This document shows positions 1-12,797 of a stretch of DNA of 64,000 bases, in pieces. Where the stretch lies: the NCBI RefSeq assembly GCF_036785885.1, contig NC_092314.1, positions 15,335,638 to 15,399,637 of the forward strand, given 5' to 3'. The notes below the pieces were generated by a model. The model was given only the letters and a program-made list of their open reading frames with translations, ran no database searches and was not told where the DNA came from. Made by a program: the position numbers and the translations under genes. The DNA comes from Coffea arabica (Eukaryota; Streptophyta; Magnoliopsida; Gentianales; Rubiaceae). The first letter of the stretch is position 1; every line of letters starts with the position of its first letter.

Positions 1-1331
1 ATTTCTCAACTATATTTCACACAATCACCACCAATCTTGTCCATTATAGCAATAAAAATTTCTATGATAGGCAGTTCTTCAGCAACCTCAACCCCAGCTG
101 AGTTCTCTTCATTCCTGCAATGTATTCTCATGAGTTATAGCTCAACTCTGAAAAATGGAATTCTCCTGGAGAGGACTCATAACTTTTCTACTCCATTCAA
201 TTCACTCTCTTGAAAAAGATGCATCTCAACCCAACACCAGTCTCTAAGTGACCAACTTTTCAGCCATGTTTCTGAGTTTATCAATCTCTCTCTCTCTCTC
301 TCTCACTCTCTCTCTCTCTGGGAGCATTTCTGTAGCTGTGAGTATGCTGTCATGCCTATATCATTAGCTTATTTGCAAGTTCATGTTCATCAGTAATATA
401 TGAACTACGTTAGATTTCATCTCATTATTGTTTCTTCTTTCTATCCACACTTTCTTCATCCAGAAAAGTAAACATTACTCCAAGCTAAATGATATGTTAA
501 CAACTTTCTCTTAGATGACTCTTTTCCCCCCCTCTCTCTCTCTCTCTCCATATGTGTATATGTGTGTGTGTCCATGTACGTGTGCATGTATATATGTATA
601 TATCAAAAACAGACACATGTACGCAAATCAGAAACACTACTTAGAAATTTACTTAAAAGAACAAATCCTCCCACGATTACAAGCAGAGAAATGCAAACAC
701 AAACATATATACGGTTTGCCATTGAAAATGCAGAGAAACTTTGTGGGATATTTCCATTCAGGAAATGTTAGTTACATAATAACAGAGGTTAAATAAGACC
801 ACAAATGTCTTAGGAACAATTTTGCTCACATTATTTTGCAACTGCTATGGAACGAATCTGAGTAGATAAAGACAACCCCATCACCATCTTAAAACTCCAT
901 GGAGTAGCCATTGTCCTCACATAACATAAACTGCATGTTTGAGAGATTGGCAACTCTGCTTTTACGTTTAAGAACATGAAAATCTTGAGCATTTGACCAG
1001 AGGCAGATTTAAAAAACCTACCATTAGTTTTCAAAATCTTAACTTGATAGACGCTCATATCACAATACTGCCAATTCTATGAGGCACAACCAGTTCATAA
1101 GCGAATTGACATATATCACCATATACTATCAACTTGATAGACTGTTATCTATAAAAACCATTTACAGATTCAATCAACTATTATCACCTCAAGATCAGAA
1201 AACCATTTACAGATTCAATCAACTATTACCACCTCAATATCAGAAAGACAGCTATAACATCAACTTATTACCAACTAATTATATGGAAATGTAAGCACCC
1301 TCGCAAAAGCTCAGATACATAGATAGCTAAC
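1..1331 (-). other. Intron 2 of the SLC35F-like gene (assumed)
   Basis: No exon matching the transporter family is visible here, so the stretch is taken as intron by position. It has CT microsatellites at about 286-330 and 531-548 and a duplicated block near 1140-1240 (repeat of accatttacagattcaatca). On the minus strand about 50-170 there is a short open stretch reading NSAGVEVAEELPII, which I cannot place. Confidence 0.4.
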
Positions 1332-1967
1332 CTTCAGTGGTTTCCGTCTGTAGATCATAACCCCTCCATATATTACACCCAATAGAACGTAATTCAAGAA
1401 AGATTGAGAAGTTGGAGCATTAATTCCTAGGAAAACATGGGAGAAAAAGGTTGGTCAGATTACAATTTTATCAAGAAAGACCTCTTTCCGCATTAAATGC
1501 ACACAATATTACAGCCATAATTTACTTAGAATAGACTATCACAAAAGGTTGGTTGGATTACAATTTATGAACAAAAGCCTCTTCCCCCATTAAAGAGTTT
1601 AAGAAGTGCACACAAGGTAACAGATATAATCCACTAAGAATAGACAATCACAAAATCTAATTCTTCTTTTCCCCCGCAAATTTGAGAAGTCAATAATCAT
1701 ATATACCTCAAAATTCATTCAGAAAAAACAGACTAATACTAAAAGAAGCAGCAAAAAACCATTTTCAAGTACTTCAAACAACAGAAAATTACGGGCTCTT
1801 CCTCAAACACAGAGATAATATAGAGAGTTTCAGACGTGAAACAGACCTTTTCTAGCAAGTTCTGAAGATGAAAATCCAGTAGAAGTGATCAAAAGAGAGA
1901 GCAATTGTCCCAAACCAAAAGCCACAACTGTCTTCTTTGTGAAAAACTCCTTAATAAAATCCGCCAT
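1332..1967 (-). CDS. SLC35F/DUF914-like transporter, first two coding exons (partial)
   Basis: Two exons are read on the minus strand. Exon 1 (1967 down to 1847) starts at ATG and encodes 40 residues including KKTVVAFGLGQLLSLLITST and GFSSSELARK, then a donor GGTCTG in phase 1. Exon 2 (1426 down to 1332) follows an acceptor CCTAG and encodes INAPTSQSFLNYVLLGVIYG and VMIYRRKPLK before a GTTAGC donor. The GLGQLLSLLITSTGFSS...INAPTSQS block is the N-terminus of plant solute carrier family 35 member F1-like proteins (DUF914), multi-pass nucleotide-sugar/drug-metabolite-type transporters; the substrate of plant members is not settled. The two visible hydrophobic stretches would be the first two membrane helices. 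I found no next exon (expected to encode a WYYY..DVEAN-like stretch) in 1-1331, so intron 2 is at least 1.3 kb and most of the gene lies left of the window. Family identity is from memory of the motif; splice phase is directly consistent. Confidence 0.85.
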
Positions 1968-4900
1968 GCTGATTATCTACCCACCTCTGACTACCGAATT
2001 CTCTCTTCCCTCCAAGTATTTCCCAAAAATGGGATGAACCCACAAAAATCCACTCCTCGAAGAACCCAAAAAGTCAATCAAGAACCTCCATTCAAGTTTT
2101 TTTTTTTTCTTTTCTAAAGGCACTCTTTGTTTGCACCCAAAAAGGCCTTTTCTTCAGCTAAAAGTACAAAAAGAGCCCACTACAATAACCAGTGAACTGT
2201 TACAAAGTAAAAAGTGATTATGATGAAGAACTTACCTATCGAGCGATAATGCCAATGGAGACCAAAAAAAGTGAAGTCTATGAGTGTGAGGAGTCTCCAA
2301 ATTCCCCTTGTTTGGAGATTCCTTTTTGCGTGCGGGCTCTCTCACCTATCGAAGAAAAGTGGTTGGAGATTGTAGGGGAGGAATTTATGATTTGATTCAA
2401 TGACGTAAAAACAAACGGTGCTTTTTTACCCCTCCTTTATCCTTCTTGAATCTTGCTTGTTTCTTCAACTTCTTCGATTTGACACAAAAAAAACTAGATA
2501 AGACACATATTATGAAAGTATTTTATGTTGTTTTTTAAGCGAGCAATTTGAGAAAATGAAAACTTTGCAGGTAAAATTTGGAATATTTATTGTATTTCAT
2601 TTCAATATGGACAAAGTTTGTATATCAAGGTTGGGATTTTAAAACTCAAAAAGAATTAATGGATTGAGCTAATATATTTTTTTCATAATATTGATAAAGG
2701 GAATTTTAAAGGAAATTTTTTTTTCCATGTTACTTTTTATGTTTATCCTTCCTCGCTCATAATAATATCTACAAGAGGAATTCAAATACCTCTTGTGTGA
2801 ACACAAAAGTGATTTGCCACAAAAAATTATTTAATCTTAACCATGTTTCTACAGCTCAGATTTGTTAGTATCCTTAAAAGAAAAAAAAAAACTTAAACTC
2901 TGCTTTTTGTTTTTTTTTTGTGTTAGTAACTAGGCCAATTAGTTAATATTTGTTTGTAAGGAAAAAATGAAGAAAAGTTAGTTATTTTTTCCTTTGTGTG
3001 CATTTGTTTTGTGGGAAAGTTGAAAAATTTTTCTATACTTTCCCTCACTTACTTATTACATTTTGTACTCTAAAAATTACCAGAATTTTGGAGAAAAAAT
3101 ATTAGTTATTAAAAATATTGTCAAATAACTACCACTCTAACTACTCATTTTGTCGCAAAAGTTTTGTCAATTAAATATAGATAAAAGTGATTTTCATTTT
3201 CCTTCCTCCACTTTCTTTCACAAATTTCCCATTTTAACATTTTTCTTCTGACCAAAGTATGCAAAAGTTATAGTATCTTGTTTGACTTTTATAGATGCAT
3301 CATTGATTGTCTACATGTGGTTCTGAAATTTGATTTAATCGTTGTTTATAATTTTAAAATCGACTAATTAATAACAGATTGAACATTAGAAAAAATTATT
3401 GAGAAGAATTCAAGATGAATATTCCACAATTGGAATATTATTGTTACGCATAAATTAAAAATTAGAGAACTTCTGAAAGTATATTGAGTAGGATTTGAAC
3501 ATGCATGCACAATTGAAAAGGTGTCTACGTATATTTGTGTGCATGTATATATATATTGTGTATTTTTCATACAATAGAATAAGCATTTGTCACTAAAAAA
3601 ATGCCTTGAATGATTAGCTATGCAATCACATTCTTACCACACAAAAAAAAAAAAAAAATACAGTTTCACAACTTGACTGAAGATGCAAATTATTTGGCAT
3701 TAAGTTCAATTCTAATTTGATCTGGAATTTTATATTGATTTTTTAACATAATCTAGGATGTCTAATTGAGTGGTTGTTCTAATTGGCTCAAAAAAATATA
3801 TTTGAAAACTAAATGGGTATTTTTATCTCCAAAATTTGAAGGATTAATCTTTCTTACTGTCAATTTTGAATGAATGATAATTATACAAAATTTAGAATTA
3901 AAATCCAATTTTTGCACTTGTGTCGTAGATTCAACGGCGATAGTATATATACTATCAGTATGTATCAGAGTTACTCAAATTTTAAATGCAGAAACTTTTG
4001 TGAAATCAATAAAACTTTTTTTTATAGCTCTAAATCAGCAAGTTGAATGTCAAAGATACTTTTTGAGTTTTTCTCTTTTTATTTATTTATTTTTCAAAAA
4101 AGTTAGGATGTCTAATGCAGGATTGTTGACAATTGACAGTGGGTCACATATGTCTGGAAACTGAAAGACTTGACATGAGAATCGGTTCAAATGGCTTTTC
4201 GCGAAGTTGACTGTTCAATAGTAGAATTGATTGGTCTACAAGCTATGATGCGTGGTCCACTAAAAGGTGATATCAAAAATGGAATTTTTGAAGTAGAGCA
4301 ATAGTGATCAATTAGCTAAATTCGATTGCTTCGTGGGTCCTCTTTAAATTATTCGTTTGGATCGTTTTTTCGGTTCCCACTGAGTGTTAATCTAACTGGA
4401 TGCGTGTGTTGTTTGATCCTTGACTCAAAGGTAAAAAAAAGTAGAGCAATAGTAAAAAGATGAAAATAGTAAAAAAAAAAAGATGGAAATTTTTTAGCTT
4501 GGCTTTTATAATGGATTTGTTTAACAGGTATGCTGCTGACACTAATTAAAATGCATTTTTGTAGTTAATTTGTTGGATATTTGAAGTTAAATCGGATAAA
4601 CGTCTAAATGTGAGTTAAATATTTATTTTACGATAAACGACATAATTCCATTATCATGAATTTGCCTATCTTCAAAAAAAAGAACCCTTTTAGATAAATT
4701 TTCACTTTAGACTCTTGTTTAAAAAACCATATCTGAATACAAAATCATTTAGGTGTTTTGGGTAATTTTTTTTTTTCATAACGATAGGATTCCTATAAGT
4801 TAAACTAGTCTATTTTTTATCTCGATGTATCATGTGAGTAGAAACTCCATTGAAGATGGCCAATAAAAACCGTCACATATTGTGATAATTTTTGTAGGAG

Positions 4901-7313
4901 ATAATGTTCGAATCCTTGACCTCCCACCTCACCAAACCTTGCAGAAGACTTGGATGACCAAGGCCCGGTGGCTGTTTTGGGTACTGCAACTAGAAAAGAA
5001 TTGGGCACTGTTTCTTGTTTGACTCTTGCTAATCATTGTCTGTTGATCATTGTTAGTGTTCCCTATTTTTTGTTTCAATTATTTAATCTTTTAATAAGAC
5101 TGTTAGTATTCCTTCGTAAATTGAACAACTTGAGGAATGAAGTGCCCATCACATAACCCCAAACGCCATTTGATTAACAAACAAGAATGCACAACTAAGC
5201 TCCCAATTTAAAAAAAAAAAACAAAAAAGGAATACACAACTAGGTTTTATCTGGTAAATGTGCTTTTCTTGGATACCTTTTGGTGCAAACAAAATAACAA
5301 AATACTTCACTTCAACTATTTTAGAGAAAGAAGAAAGAAGATGCCAAAAAATTAAGGAATTGAGAATTCAAATGTTCATGATGTTAACAAGAAACTACAT
5401 CCTTAATTAGCTTTACACCAGCAAGATTCAACTTTTACATTAACATCATAGATTAGTTTTTTTTTTTAAATGGTGTTATGTCCTTGAAGCTTTTTGTTTT
5501 CTTCTTCTTTTTTTTTTTATTTAAACAAAATGTTTGATCGTCTTTTTTTTTTTTTTTAAGAAAGAATGGTCCTAGTATTTTTTTTTAATGAAAAAAGCCC
5601 CTAAAAGATTTGCCATCCAAATTGAGTCTTAATATTACCAAAAATGCCAAAAACTAGCTATCTTACATAATGCAAAGGAGTCTAGAGATATCATAATCAA
5701 GTATTAGTCAAAAAAGTAATTTGGAATTTACGTATTACTTGAAAAAGAAAGGAACCAGACAAGGCAGCTCCTTTTTAGTGTTAAGTAAACATGTAAAGAA
5801 CATTGAAGCAGGAAATAATCCTCTAGGGGAAAATTTTATACTTTATTAAGATTTTAAGAAAATAAATTGTTATTTATACAAGGGCATAAATGAAAATATT
5901 GATAGTTTCAATGGGAACAAATACAACTTCTGTATATTTGCACAGCAGGTTATTTTCAATCATAATTCACACAAACATACATCAATTTAAGCTACAGTTA
6001 CTTGGGAGTGGGAATTAATATCCCTTTTTGCTGCTCTAACTGCTTAAAGGATATCAACAAAGAAATTAAAGGAAATGTAATAAAGAAATTAAAGTTTAGG
6101 ATTTTCTTTAATCAACTCAATAATCACAAACATATACCTGGAAAAAGCACCAAAAAAAAAGTAATGTTTTTACTGGAAATGAATTAAAGCTTAAAACTTT
6201 AATCAAAGTAAAATTGTCTTGATTGTGTAGAATAAGGGGACCTATAACTGATATTGTGTGTTCAAGAAGTATAAATTGCGTGACTTGCAAAAGAAGTAGC
6301 ATAATGCATCATTTGATACCCCAAGCCTTAGAAAAGGAATTCTGATGGAAATTATTTTGTTGAAGCATATTATTGTTGCCTCATGTATCCATCAGATAAA
6401 GACTTCTTATCAAGAATATATTGTGGCTTCTTGAATTATACAGAATTACATGCGAATCTAATACTTGTGTGCAAAATTCTATACCAAATCATAACAAAGG
6501 AAAAAAATTCTTTATTCTTAAAAGTTTATGGATAACTTTTTTATACACTATCAGTGTATTAATTTTTTTTTTTTTTTTTTACAGTAGCAGGTTTAGATCA
6601 TACCACATAACATAAATTCAAATTATACACATGTGGCATAAATCCAAACTTGCTAATGTAAAACAAAAAAATCATTCTACTGTCAATATATAAAAAGTTA
6701 ATCCATGATTTTTAGGACAAGATAAAACATCTTTAGGAGCAAAGAACACTTTTAAATTGATTGGAAACTCCATCATAGGATAAGGTACTTGGGATTATAT
6801 TTTCTTGGCGTACTCTTAAAAAAGTGTTCTGTACATCTAATTCTCTCAATTAAATAATCAATTTATCTCTAATACTTGGTGATCTAGAAAAGATGAAATC
6901 ATATATTGTTCTACGTATTTATATACATTTTTTTCAAACCAAAAGCTATTTGAATGGCACTTATTAGTTTGAAACAAAATCGAAGGAATTTTAGTATGTG
7001 ATTACATGAAATGTACAGTACCCACTTTAAAAGAAATGAATGTTTTCATTTCGTTTTGAAATTACATTTTGTAAATTGTATTTCGAACCATCCATGAAGA
7101 TTTTGTTATAAGGGATTATGGTTATTAGCACATCGTTAGTATTTAACATTTGATATTAAATATCAAAATAGCCCATAACTCATAAATCTTATCCGAGAAG
7201 AATGTTACTAGCATTAAAATAGGAGCGTATTTAAGCATATTTTTGTGAACCATTCCACTTTGTGACGAATACTTGATTATGACTAATAGTTGTTGTGAAC
7301 CATCCTGGTTGAT
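1968..7313. other. Upstream region of the transporter gene and gene-free AT-rich DNA
   Basis: About 1968-2450 should hold the 5' UTR and promoter of the minus-strand transporter gene. From 2450 to 7313 I see AT-rich sequence with many A and T homopolymers (for example 3643-3658, 5500-5516, 5541-5558) and no open frame with a recognisable domain. The short open frames here are low-complexity or lack any family motif. Confidence 0.6.
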
Positions 7314-8368
7314 GCAAAATACCCCAGTGGCCCTCAAACTATTACGAAATGAAACTTTGGGCTCTCAAACTATTAACTAATAAATTTTAGCCCTCCAACC
7401 AATTAAAACATATAATTCTAGCCCATCCGTCAACTTGACCTATTATGTCTAAAGAGATAAAGGATTCATGAGATGCTAGTGGCCCTCAAACTATTACAAA
7501 ATTTAACTTTTGACCCTCCAATTATTAACTGATAAATTTTAGTCTTCCAACTAATTAAGACATATAATTCTATTCTTTCCGTCAATTTGAATTGTTATCT
7601 CAAATAGAAACATCTATTGATAAATAATTGGATGTGCCCAACCGAGTGTTTGACAAATCAAGAAAGTTTAGATATAGTGTTGTAAAGTTTTGAGGAATCT
7701 CACCAGAGAATTGATTATTTGAGAGATTTAGAAAGTTCAAACTTGGAAGAAAACTAAGACTTGTTGGAATATTTGCCAGATTTATGTCATTAAGAGAAGC
7801 ACATGAACTCAATGAATTTGGAATAGCATTGAAAAATAAGTTAACTTTCAAATGAAGATGAGTCAATTGATTCAAGTTGCCTATCATTGCTGGAATTTCT
7901 TTATTCTGGGTTTTGGGTTTTACTTTTTCAATTGATTTTGGCCAAGTTCAGCAATTGGAGATTTGGTAAATTAGGTTATGAATCCAATGGGGTAAAAACA
8001 ATTTTACCTTAACACATGTCATGTGAAGACAAAAGCACCCATCGGTTATGCCCTTATTGTGCACATGATGATGTTTTTGTTCAATATAATGATTCAAATT
8101 GATGAAAGGATTAGAATTATATGTTTTAATTAGTTGGAAGAATAAAATTATCTGTTAATAGTTGGAGCGTCAAAGTTGAATTTTATAATAATTTGAGAGC
8201 CACTACTGCGCATGTTATGCTATTTTTGTTAAACGTGATAGTTCAAGTTGATGAAAGTGCTAGAACCATATGTATTTAATTAATTGAAGGGTTAAAACTT
8301 ATCAATTAATAGTTAGAGGATCAAAAATTCAATTTTATAATAGTTCGAAGGCCGCTGAAACATTTTAC
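7314..8368. mobile_element. Inverted-repeat (TIR-type) element carrying an LRR gene fragment
   Basis: Roughly 280-310 bp at 7314-7600 reappears in reverse complement at about 8055-8368. Each arm itself contains two tandem copies of a unit built around 'gtggccctcaaactatta', 'accaattaaaacatataatt' and 'tccgtcaa.ttgaa'. The outer ends read gcaaaatac...agtggcc and, on the other strand, gtaaaatgt...agcggcc. Between the arms lies a host LRR receptor fragment. This architecture, long inverted repeats around a gene piece, is that of Pack-MULE or other Pack-TIR elements. I could not identify a clear target-site duplication, so the superfamily is uncertain. Confidence 0.65.
7600..7887 (-). pseudogene. 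Captured LRR receptor kinase ectodomain fragment (HAIKU2/RLK7-like)
   Basis: The minus strand reads about 95 codons of leucine-rich repeats: LTHLHLKVNLF, NAIPNSLSSCASLNDINLA, then NIPTSLSFLPSLNFLNLSNN, QFSGEIPQNF, LNFLDLSNTRL. The order GxIPxSLxSCxxLxDxNLA...LxxLPxLNxLNLSxNxxSGxIP...LxLLDLSNxxL matches the last extracellular repeats of the subfamily XI receptor kinases HAIKU2/RLK7/HSL1. Part of one repeat is missing after NLA, so it is an internally deleted fragment. There is no signal peptide, transmembrane segment or kinase domain, and it sits between inverted repeats, so I read it as trapped and non-functional. Confidence 0.7.
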
Positions 8369-8637
8369 CCTTAAAATAATTAGACTTCAACTTGGAGCAC
8401 AGTTGTGAAGTGTGAACCATTCCTTTTGGTGACTTTTTGGCTTTTTTATTGTAATGAACCAAAAATTATGCTTTGTCTCTATCGGGTATAATGGTAGGTT
8501 ATCAACATCGGCCATCTTCGCTTCATTTGACCCGTCAAAAAGGGCAAAGCTATTAATTTATAGCCAGTTTGGATTCTTTCTAGTAGAGCATAATATTACT
8601 TTGGTTCCTTCTTAGAGCATCTATCTATATATATATA

Positions 8638-10285
8638 TCTATATAATAAAAGCGGGAGTTGGAGGATGAATAGTGCTTTTTGGTCAAGCGGTTATAGCGT
8701 AATTTTGGGCAACTTTGAGGGCAAATTTGTTGGCTCTTGTATTTGTTGGCTTTTGTTGGATTTTTCCTTTTTTTTTGCACAAATTTAAACATTTAATCAA
8801 TATAATCACAACAATTATTTTTCGGAGGGTGTTGGCTTATGAATAGTGAATTTTTTGGCAAGCGCTTATAAGATAATTTTGGGCAACTTTGAGGGCAAAT
8901 TTGTTGGCTTTTTTATTTGTTGGTTTTTTCCTTTTTTTTTGCACAAATTAAAACATTTAATCAATATAATCACAATAATTATTTTTCTTTCATATTTTTG
9001 TAAATGCTGCTTACTAATATTAGATCATTAATCTACATTAAGAGCCATGTATTATTACATTGTTTTTGAAATTTACAGTACTTTAATTTTTTTAATGTAA
9101 GAAACAATCTAAATAATATTGAGTGTTCTGTAAATACACAATTATTGAGGAAATAATTAATAAATTATGATTGGCTTTAGTGACTTTAAAAAATGGATTT
9201 TATTACTACGACATGAAATAAAATTATTTGGAAAAAAATGAATGCATATATTGCAAAAAAAATGAAATAAAATAGTGCTCTGTAAAATTGTTGAATGTAG
9301 TAATTGTTTAGCATGTTCAGCAGTAGCTTTTGACTGAATGATTCCCAAAAGTTGAACAACAGTAAAAAAAAAAAAAAAAAAGGAAAAGATGTCCAACATT
9401 GTTATCACAATTAACCAAAATCGGTTAAGGTGTCATGGACTAAAAATGATTTTTAATCCTACTACTTTTTAAAACATACAATTATAAACATGTATTAGTC
9501 TATATATCCATATTACTCTATATAATTATTACAAATTTTTAATGCCCTTGTTTTTATTCTTATTTTTTGTTCTATAAAAAAGAATAATTAGTATGTTATT
9601 TACTAATAGCTCGGGCATCCAATAACAATTGTAGGATAACCGCTTGACAAAAAAATATTGTTCATGGGGCAACTCTCACTTTTATATTGTTAAATAAATA
9701 TCCATATTTAATGTATATATATAATTATTATAAAATGTTTCCTAATGGCTCTAAATTTAATGTGTACATATTCATTTTTCCTAATGGCTCTAAATTACTC
9801 TAAATTGAAAAGCAATGTTGTATGCTATTTTTTCATTATTCTTTTAGTCAAACATGCAACATTAATTACATTGTTTCTTACATTAAAAAAATTAAAGTTT
9901 GTAAATTTCAAAAACAATGTATAATACATGGCTCTTAATGTGGATTAATGATCTAATATTAGTGAGCGACATTATACAAAAATATGAAAGAAAAATAATT
10001 CTTGTGATTATATTGATTAAATGTTTTAATTTGTGCAAAAAAAAAAAGGAAATAGGCCCATATTTATGGAACTTAGTGAGTTCAACTACTTAACCCACAC
10101 CACATAATCTATACTAATCATATCATACAAAATATCAACACTATATTATTTGAACTAATTCAAGCCAAACTTATACCACCTATATAATTCTCTACACTAC
10201 AACAAATATACAATAACTAAAAATTGTGCAACTTAACACGGGAAATATTCGCCCTCCTGCGCAACGCGCAGGCCGTCCCAACTAG
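8638..10285 (+). mobile_element. Non-autonomous Helitron 1
   Basis: The 5' end is TCTATATAATAAAAGCGGGA, preceded by A. The 3' end is a GC hairpin CCTGCGC-aac-GCGCAGG at 10256-10272 followed after about 9 nt by CTAG (10282-10285) and a host T. This is the standard Helitron signature (5' TC, 3' hairpin plus CTRR, A|T insertion, no target duplication). Inside there is a tandem copy of the 5' end (about 8826-8960), an inverted 5' end at about 9640-9695, and an inverted repeat pair of about 200 bp (8960-9110 against 9840-10040). No replicase/helicase frame is present, so it depends on other elements to move. Confidence 0.8.
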
Positions 10286-10824
10286 TATATATAAAAGCAA
10301 GAGTTGGGTAATGAATAGTTTCTTTTTGGTCAAGCGGTTATGCTGTAATTGTTGTTGAATATAAAGGCTATTCTCGTCAATTGCATGAAATGATATAGAT
10401 TAACACCAGACAAAAAAAAAAAAAAAGTGGCGGTGGTATGCATAAACTGCATTATTATGATGCGTAGCTTAGGAAATGGTGCATCACGTGTCTTCGCAAG
10501 CACGAGTTGGGTAATGAATAGTTCCTTATTGGTCAAGCGGTTATGCTGTAATTGTTGTTGAATATAAAGGCTATTCTCGTCAATTGCATGAAATGATATA
10601 GATTAACACCAGACAAAAAAAAAAAAAAAAAGTGGCGGTGGCATGCATAAACTGCATTATTATGATGCGTAGCTTAGGAAATGGTGCATCACGTGTTTTC
10701 GCACTCTAGGATCATCACCATCACCGTATTTCTCCGGAGGCAGTGTATGTGCATCGCTAAGACCACTTAGATATCTAACAATTATATTATACCATATTAT
10801 GACATATATATATATATATATAAT

Positions 10825-10856
<32 letters not shown>
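10286..10856 (+). repeat. Helitron 5'-end fragments in tandem and TA-rich tract
   Basis: Directly after the CTAG end of Helitron 1 comes another Helitron-like start (tatataaaagcaagagttgg). A unit of about 207 bp is then present twice (about 10296-10500 and 10503-10710); each holds the ggtcaagcggttatgctgta motif, an A tract, tggcggtgg and tgcatcacgtg. Both are 3'-truncated Helitron pieces. A (TA)n stretch at about 10805-10855 precedes the next Helitron. Confidence 0.65.
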
Positions 10857-12797
10857 TGTCTTCTAATTATATAAAAGGGAGAGTTGTCCAATGAATAGTG
10901 CATTTCTTGTCGAGCAGTTATCTCGTAATTCTTGCCAAATGGTTGGCCTTTTTTTGTCAATTGGACTGCTTCATTTGCTTCCAGCTGTTGCTACCTCTTC
11001 GTTTGCTACTTTGCCTATAACTAAATGGAAGGTGATTGTGGTTCCGTGGTTCCGTACCTACCAGCAAACGCCCATCACGCCCTCCTTTTTCATGATTCAT
11101 CCCTCTCGGGTTTGGGACTTCCTTTTTGAAATTTGGATTGAATGTAAAATGCTAAATTTCATTGATTTCTTATATTTCTTTAATAGTACTACTTGAAAAG
11201 AAGAAACAAAAACAAAATTATTGATTGCCAAAATTCACATGTGCTACTTTACCATCCAATCTAACCTTTACCTTATATGTTGTACATCTTAAAAAGAGAC
11301 AATTTATGTGATTTAATGTTATTATATACCTTTTTATTTAGGTTCTTTAAGTTGGAATGTTGAATTTAGTGATTTTTTTTACTTTTTAAAAAAAATTTAA
11401 AAGTTAGTCTTGTATTTTTAGTAGAAAGTTAATTTTGTGGTTAATTGTTTGCTTTTGAAGTTTTCTGTAAGTGCACAATTATTGAGGAAACAATTAATAA
11501 ATTATTGTTGGCTTAACACAAAATAAAATTGTTAAGTGTTCTGTAAATACACATTAAGGAAATAATTAATAAATTATTATTGGCTATAGTGACTCTAAAA
11601 AATGGATTTTATTACTGTGAAATGAAATAAAATTGTTTGCAGAAAAATGAATGCATATATTGCAAAAACATGAAATAAAATAGTGTTTTGTAAAATTGTT
11701 GAATGCAGTGGTTGTTTAGCATGTTCAGCAGTAGCTTTTGATTGCACAATTCCCAAAAATTGAACAGCAATTAAAAAAAAAATAAGAAGTCCAACATTGT
11801 TATCACAATCAACCAAAATCGGTTAAGGTGTCAAGGGTTTGGACTAAAAATGGTTTCTAATCCTACTACTTTTTAAAACATACAATAATAAAGATATATT
11901 AGTCTATATATCCATATTTACTCTATATAATTATTACAAATTTCTAATGTCCTTGTTTTTATTCTTATTCTCTTCGTTCTCTAAAAAACAATAATTTGTT
12001 TGTTATTTACTAATAGTCCGGACATCCAATAACAATTGCAGGATAACCGCTTGACAAAAAAGCACTGTTTATAGGGTAACTCTCACTTTTATATTGTTAG
12101 ATAGATATCCATATTTAATGTATATATATAATTATAATAAAATTTTTAGCATATTCATTTTTCCTAATGGCGCTAAATTGCTCTAAATTGAAAAGCAATG
12201 TTGTATGCTATTTTTTTATTATTCTTTTAGTCAAACACGCAACATTAATTAGATTTTTTCTTACATTAAAAAATTAAAATACTATAAATTTCAAAAACAA
12301 TGTAATAATACATGGCTCTTAATGTGGATTAATGATCTAATATTAGTGAGCAACATTTTACAAAAATATGAAAGAAAAATAATTGTTGTGATTATATTGA
12401 TTAAATGTTTTAATTTGTGCAAAAAAAGGAAATAGGCCTATATTTATGAAACTTAGTGAGTAATAGAGATATACATAAATATCAATGGGTATCTTTATAA
12501 TTACCTCACCCAGACCACATAATTTATACAAATCATACCACACAAATGTCGACACTGCATTGTCTCAATTATAATACTTTATTAACCATTATATTACAAA
12601 GTATCCTCCATACTACACAAACTATTAACACTATATTCACCCAACCAATTTACCATACTATTATTTTATAATTCAAGCCAAACTTATAACAATTATATGA
12701 CTCCCTACATTATAAAAAATATATAATGGCTAAAAATTAAGCAACTTAATATGAAAAATATTAGCCCTCCTGCGCATCGTGCAGGCCGTCTCACTAG
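10857..12797 (+). mobile_element. Non-autonomous Helitron 2
   Basis: The 5' region reads tcttctaattatataaaagg then gagagttgtccaatgaatag, as in Helitron 1. The 3' end has hairpin CCTGCGC-atc-GTGCAGG at 12769-12785 and CTAG at 12794-12797 before T. The internal body 11560-12430 matches 9160-10040 of Helitron 1, including an inverted 5' end at about 12045-12100. An open stretch of 101 codons at 10891-11196 has no domain I recognise and may be a captured piece. The exact 5' base is less sure than the 3' end. Confidence 0.75.

Noticed and set aside
515-796. 93-codon frame with C/Y/V-rich start
   Set aside because: It is translated microsatellite (tctctc and tgtgta repeats).
2192-2395. 67-codon open frame (+) upstream of the transporter gene
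   Set aside because: No family similarity seen; it overlaps the expected promoter/leader of the minus-strand gene.
10891-11196. 101-codon frame at the start of Helitron 2
   Set aside because: It begins within the Helitron 5' end sequence itself; no known domain. Mentioned only as a possible captured piece.
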